From Smallanthus sonchifolius (lineage: Eukaryota; Streptophyta; Magnoliopsida; Asterales; Asteraceae): a stretch of DNA of 64,000 bases. The stretch's first letter is position 1. Each line of letters starts with the position of its first letter. A model generated the notes under the pieces. It worked only from the letters and a program-made list of their open reading frames with translations. It was not told where the DNA came from and made no database searches. Positions 59,712 to 64,000 of the stretch are shown here, piece after piece. The translations under genes and the position numbers were made by a program. The DNA lies in contig CM042038.1 of NCBI GenBank assembly GCA_023525975.1, positions 12,347,272 through 12,411,271 of the forward strand, given 5' to 3'.

Positions 59712-60584
59712 TAAAGGCCTATTTTCTAGTAGTGTTGTGAGTTCTCTAAATCCTTTCTGACTAGACTTACTGAAAAAACTTTCGCGTCGTCCTCGTTCCA
59801 TCTCCATTCCTCCCTGTTTTGTGATATCCCCACTTGCAATAACAAATCGGGAGCAAAATTTTAAATTGTTGTTGGGCCCTTCCCTGTAGAGGTTTTGTTT
59901 TCCATATCCAGCTCCAAGTATTGGTTCCTGCATTGAAACAATCTGCAATAGAGACAATTTTGTTACTTGCCAACGTGAATAAAACAGGAAAAACGTTTTC
60001 AATATGCCTACTTCATGCCAGTTGTCTGTCGAGAAAGATCCATCTCCAACTTTGATTTTGTTTCTTTGTGTTATCTCTATTTCATTCTTTTAAAAATTCT
60101 TTTTCGATTGCCATGATATTTTTCTATACTCTAGTTATATTTTTCTTCAGTGGGAATGCTTTGTGGATCTTAGCCTTCCATGTATAGCTTCAATGACCCG
60201 AGCCCATATATGTGTGTTATAATTCTTTATTTCCCACCATCATTTTGCCAATAACGCCAAGTTTATGTCTTTTATACTTCCTAGAGGCCCCCTTTTACCT
60301 TTGAAGCCAATATTCTATCCCAAGTCACACATCTAATTTTCTTGTTTGATCCGCCCCCTCCCCATAGGAATTTCCTTCTAATCCCCTCCGATGTGTGTAT
60401 CACTCCCTTCGGTGCTTTAAACAAAGATAAAAAGTAGTTTGGTGTACTTCCCGAGACTGCTTTTACAAGAGTGAGTTTCCCGGCAAAAGATAATATCTTT
60501 GCTTTCCAACTTGATAATTTATCAATTACCGGTTTTCATACTTTGATTGTGTTCATGTTATCCCCCCACCGGCATGAGACACCT

Positions 60585-62177
60585 AACCGGCCCACTATTC
60601 TTTACCATGTGAGCCGACACCATCCACGTCCCTGTCTGAAACCGCAGTAACAACCCTGGACTATTTACCGGTGGCTGAATCAATGTTAGATTGTGATTCA
60701 TTAATATCCTGATCTTTGATTTAACAACTTTGATTAATGTTTGAAATTTACCTCGTCATCGTCAAAAACAACCAATTATTATCCGTCCTATCATGAAAAC
60801 TATCTTGATCAAGGATTATTACAATACCCATGTCAGTCAACAATTATTACGTCCTTTTGAAAATAATATGTATTGCAATCAAATGCTTAACCTTGAATGC
60901 ATACTGGTAACGTCGATCAACAATTATTACGTTGAAAATAATGTTTCACCTTGTAAACATCTTATCACAACGTATAGTTCCACTATTTGTATCCTTCAAA
61001 CAACATTAGGACATTAGGTTAAGCATTTGATTGCAATACATATTATTTTCAAAAGGAAAGAAAAACTTAAGAGAATTAGTGGAATGATCATTTTATGTTT
61101 TTTTCTCTCATGTTCTTTTTTTTCTTTTTTGAAAAAATAAAAAATATAGATGTTAATGTTGGAAATCGGGCCCCAAACACACGAATTTTGATCTCAAAGA
61201 TCGACTATTTGTTGATAAAACTGTAAATAATACTATAACCATACCATCTATTTATACTAATCTAAACCCAAACCTATTCTAACTCAATTAAACTAATTAA
61301 ACAAATTAACTCATAATTAGACTCAAACTAGGAACCAATACTAGATAAACATAAACTCTAATTAATAAAATAATTCCTTATTTTTTCTATTTAAGATTAA
61401 CTTCATTAGTTAATGAGTTATCAAAAGACTAGAATGTGTGAACACTAACAATACATGTTCACAATAATGCTTAGATGGACTGTACCGATTGCAAAAGGTA
61501 TGTTAATTTGTTGGATCAAAAAGAAAGCATACAAGCATTGGCGCACATTAATAGTAATGAAGTATGTTACTATAGGAAAAAGGTATACTAGTGACACATG
61601 TATCGCGTATATTATAATTATAGATATGGGTTTTTCTCTAAAAAGTTTCACTAAACACGAAACACTTTCATCCATTCTCACTACACCAACTTCTCCTCCT
61701 TGTTTTGAACATAAACACCTTGAGAGTCCATATTGATTTTGATACAGTCACATAGGCTTCGAATGTGTAGGTGAAAAAGAAAACTTCACTAGTTGAAGGA
61801 GAATGTGCAGGGAAGAAGGGAATATTTGGGGTAAAAAAATGGAGATGAAAAGGCAGCTTTCTTTAAAACCCATGGCCATGCAGTTGCACTATCACCAAGG
61901 CCCACGCCTCTCATATATATCTCTCTCTGAGAGTAATTGGTGAGCATGCAGCATCTGCAGATGATGTATACGCTAATTATTTATATATTAATGCTGCAAA
62001 TTCAGACATGCAGTGGAATCAAACTAATTAACCACTTTTTAAGTAAGAGTTTAGTTTGCAGCAGGCATGCTCTGACTTCCCTCCATTCACAGAAATCTAA
62101 ACAAAACTGTTTGTCCTATACCTGCATTGCATATATTTTAGATGTTCATTTTCTTCTTTATATATATTAATCGCTTA
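60585..62177. other. gene-free stretch with a perfect inverted repeat
   Basis: AT-rich DNA with no recognisable gene. It contains the 41-bp perfect inverted repeat described separately. Other short open frames at 61445-61736 and 61937-62170 have no domain. Confidence 0.45.
60853..61056. repeat. perfect 41-bp inverted repeat with 122-nt loop
   Basis: Bases 60853-60893 and 61016-61056 are exact inverse copies (41 of 41), starting CCTTTTGAAAATAATATG. Inside the loop, TCAACAATTATTACGT from just before the left arm is repeated near 60917, followed by a partial copy of the arm start (TGAAAATAATGTT). It could be a small MITE derivative or a young hairpin-RNA locus. Confidence 0.85.
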
Positions 62178-62192
62178 ATATATTATCATGGC

Positions 62193-62381
62193 CAGGGTGG
62201 TTTTCTCAAAGAGTTTCCCCTCTGTGGAGGTCATGTGTTTGAATCTTGCCAGGTGCACTTCATAAAAACTAGGAACACCCTCTGCAGATTTCGAATTCCT
62301 TGGGGGATGTTCAGGTAGACTGGTGTATGAGCCTCCCCTGGTGGGACGTGCCAGTTGAGTCCACGTCATTAAAAAAAATAT
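62193..62381 (+). mobile_element. tRNA-derived SINE
   Basis: An A-box-like stretch at the start (GGGTGGTTTTCTC) and the B-box-like GGTCATGTGTTTGAATC near 62230 mark pol III promoters. It ends in CACGTCATT plus A-run and TA. A perfect 15-bp target duplication ATATATTATCATGGC flanks it at 62178-62192 and 62382-62396. The tail differs from that of the SINEs at 5117 and 16526, so it is another family. Confidence 0.8.
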
Positions 62382-62684
62382 ATATATTATCATGGCATTC
62401 ACTCAATTCATAAAAGATATTAAAGTTTCAAAAAGTTTTAGAAAGTCGTATAAGTAATCTCCTTATTCTAATATATAATTGTTAGAATTGTAAAACTAAC
62501 CTTTTCTTTTTCATTTTGATTTCTATATAATAAATGCATCTTATGCTATGTGATAATCATGTTACATATCAACATATTCTTTTTAGTTTTATTAGTACTA
62601 AAAACATATTTTTCTTCAAATGATCAGAAATGATAATATACTTTTACACATTTACCAGTATGATAAAGAAATTAACGTTATAAT

Positions 62685-64000
62685 TAGGCATGGCAAACTA
62701 GGCGGGTCGGTCGGGTTCGGGTCACGGGTCATACCGGGTTCGGGTCAGAATGGGTTAGGAGCAAAATGACTTCGAGTCAAAACGTGTTTGTAGCAAAATT
62801 AATCCGAGTCAAAACGAGTCGTTTTTTAAAAAAAAAAACTATTAATTATGTTCGAGTCCTAATGACTTCGCCACCACCCGCCCCCACCCTACCCTACCCA
62901 ACCCTACCCCCACCCACCCCACCCCACCCCACCCACCCCCATCCCACCCCACCCACCTCCCCCGTCACGCCATTGCCCGATTGCCGCCGCCACCACCGTC
63001 GCCACCCACCCTACCCTCACCCTACCCCCACCCACCCCTCACCCTACCCCAAACCCACACACCCCCACCCTACCCCCGCCTCACCCCGACCCACCCCGCC
63101 ACGCCATCGCCCGATTGCCGCCACCACCGTCGCCACCCACCTACCCTCACCCTATCCTAATCCTACCCCCACCCACCTTACCCCTACCCCCTCCCCACCC
63201 ACCCACCCACCCACCCACTCCCACCACACCCCACCACGCCGACATCGCTCGATCGCCGCCAACCCCCACCCCCACCCTACCCCTACCCCCACCCCACCCC
63301 ACCCCTACCCCCACCCCACCCACCAACCCTCACCCTATGCCCACCCACCCACCCTCTACCCTCCACCACACCCCGCCACGCAGCCATCGCCCGATCGCCG
63401 CCACCCACCCATCACAACCCACCACGCCGCCACGGTGGTGGCGGCGATCGGGCGATGACGGGGTGTGGTGGGGGTGGGGTGGTGGGTAAGGGTGGGGGGT
63501 GGAGTGCGGGGTAAGAGTGGGGGTGTGGGTCTGGGGTGGGTAGGGGTGGGTGGGTGGTGACGGTGGAGGCGGAGATCGGGCGATTGAGGCGTGGTGGGGG
63601 GTGGGGTGGGGGTGGGTTGGTGGGTGGCGACGGTGGTGGCGGCGATCGAGCGATGGCGGCGTGTGATGGGTGGGGTGGGTAAGGGTGGAGTGGGTGGCGA
63701 CGGTGGTGGCGGCGATCGGGCGATGGTGGCGTGGTGGTGTGGGGGTGGCGTGGGGTAGGTTGCTGCGACAGGCGGTGGCCGGTGGTTCGCGGCGAATGCG
63801 AGTGGCGGTGGTGGCGGTGACGGGTGGGTGGCATCCTGGCATCGGGTGGTGTTGGCGGCGGCAAAGAGTCGAACACAGCAGGACGTCGGGTGGTGGTGGT
63901 GGTGGTGGTGGGAAGGGGTGGTGGTGGTGGCGGGGCAGCGGTGGGGGGAGTTGTGTGGCAGGAGGCGGCAGCAGCAGGGAAGGGGTGGCGAGGGGGCGCC
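62685..64000. mobile_element. hAT-like element with C-rich/G-rich inverted interior, runs off the window
   Basis: The left end TAGGCATGGCAAACTAGG fits hAT termini and is followed by CGGGT-type motifs (62700-62760). From about 62870 to 63430 the plus strand is extremely C-rich (CCACCC, CCTACCC). From 63430 to 64000 it is G-rich (GGTGGG, GGGGTGG). Blocks such as CGCCCGATTGCCGCC occur in the left part at about 62970 and 63107, and inverse GGCGGCGATCGGGCG blocks in the right part at about 63433 and 63707, giving an imperfect inverted repeat centred near 63431. Proline-rich open frames here are low-complexity. The right end is outside the window. Confidence 0.6.

Larger units (their letters stand above)
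51805..60571 (-). mobile_element. LINE (L1-type) remnant, interrupted by a Copia element
   Basis: A minus-strand LINE with its poly(A) tail at 51812-51805. It is bounded by the 13-bp target duplication GCATGAGACACCT at 51792-51804 and 60572-60584. The far side (60545 to about 60160, minus) encodes the end of a reverse transcriptase (WDRILASKVKGGLGSIKDIN). The near side (52642-52289) encodes the zf-RVT region (FRWNTWTPPKVRLFVWRAVEGR). Stops and frameshifts break both. It is truncated at its 5' end. A segment of about 170 bp is present on both sides of the Copia insertion (about 52463-52630 and 59732-59905) with several differences. Confidence 0.75.

Noticed and set aside
62766..63876. Long proline/histidine-rich open frames on both strands
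   Set aside because: They follow from C-rich and G-rich simple repeats, lack stops because of composition, and show no domain or conserved start.

Overview
This window is nuclear DNA of a flowering plant, almost certainly a eudicot with a large, transposon-rich genome. The evidence is intron-rich genes for plant-only proteins (CORYNE pseudokinase, NPF transporter, trihelix factor, chloroplast LIR1), AT-rich intergenic DNA, and nested LTR retrotransposons, LINE, SINEs and many short hAT- and Harbinger-type elements. An asterid, perhaps Asteraceae, is a guess from the style of the repeats. No database search was possible; all gene names come from recognising the proteins.

Six intact-looking protein genes were found. 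Their exon lengths sum to multiples of three in every model. (1) NPF6.1-like nitrate/peptide-family transporter, minus strand, 2691-5652. (2) Mei2-like RNA-binding protein of the AML1/AML4 type, minus, 9814-14206, 14 coding exons. (3) ASR3-like trihelix repressor, plus, 23510-24656. (4) VAN3/SFC/AGD3 BAR-PH-ArfGAP-ankyrin protein, plus, 36085-41723, 19 coding exons. (5) CORYNE receptor-like pseudokinase, plus, 44166-45366. (6) LIR1-type light-regulated chloroplast protein, plus, 45799-46411. VAN3 and CRN are also neighbours in Arabidopsis (At5g13300 and At5g13290), and NPF6.1 is At5g13400, so this looks like a conserved syntenic block stretched by transposons. The genes do not form one pathway. 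VAN3 (vein continuity) and CRN (CLE peptide signalling) are both developmental genes. LIR1 carries light and clock promoter motifs.

The most striking structure is a 6.4-kb palindrome at 15513-21935: two 3.2-kb arms around a 22-nt spacer. Each arm holds the same nested repeats (an LTR, a SINE with identical 12-bp target duplications, a retrotransposon fragment and an LTR-like core). The core carries eight short CGCG hairpins, four per arm. Arm differences lie in the outer half; the inner 1.6 kb looked identical wherever I compared it. If transcribed, it would give a hairpin RNA of about 3.2 kb.

The region 26336-30977 is a cluster of three inverted-repeat elements anchored in (TA)n tracts, one of them split by a 2.1-kb solo LTR with ATATC duplications. 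Five hAT-like elements with perfect 8-bp target duplications lie at 31012, 32729, 43151, 51017 and 52908. The block 51805-60571 is a nest: a LINE (13-bp target duplication) broken by a Copia element (TAAAG duplication) whose 5' LTR is itself broken by a hAT-like element (GTCCATTT duplication). The right end, from 62685, enters another hAT-like element whose interior turns from C-rich to G-rich DNA and leaves the window.
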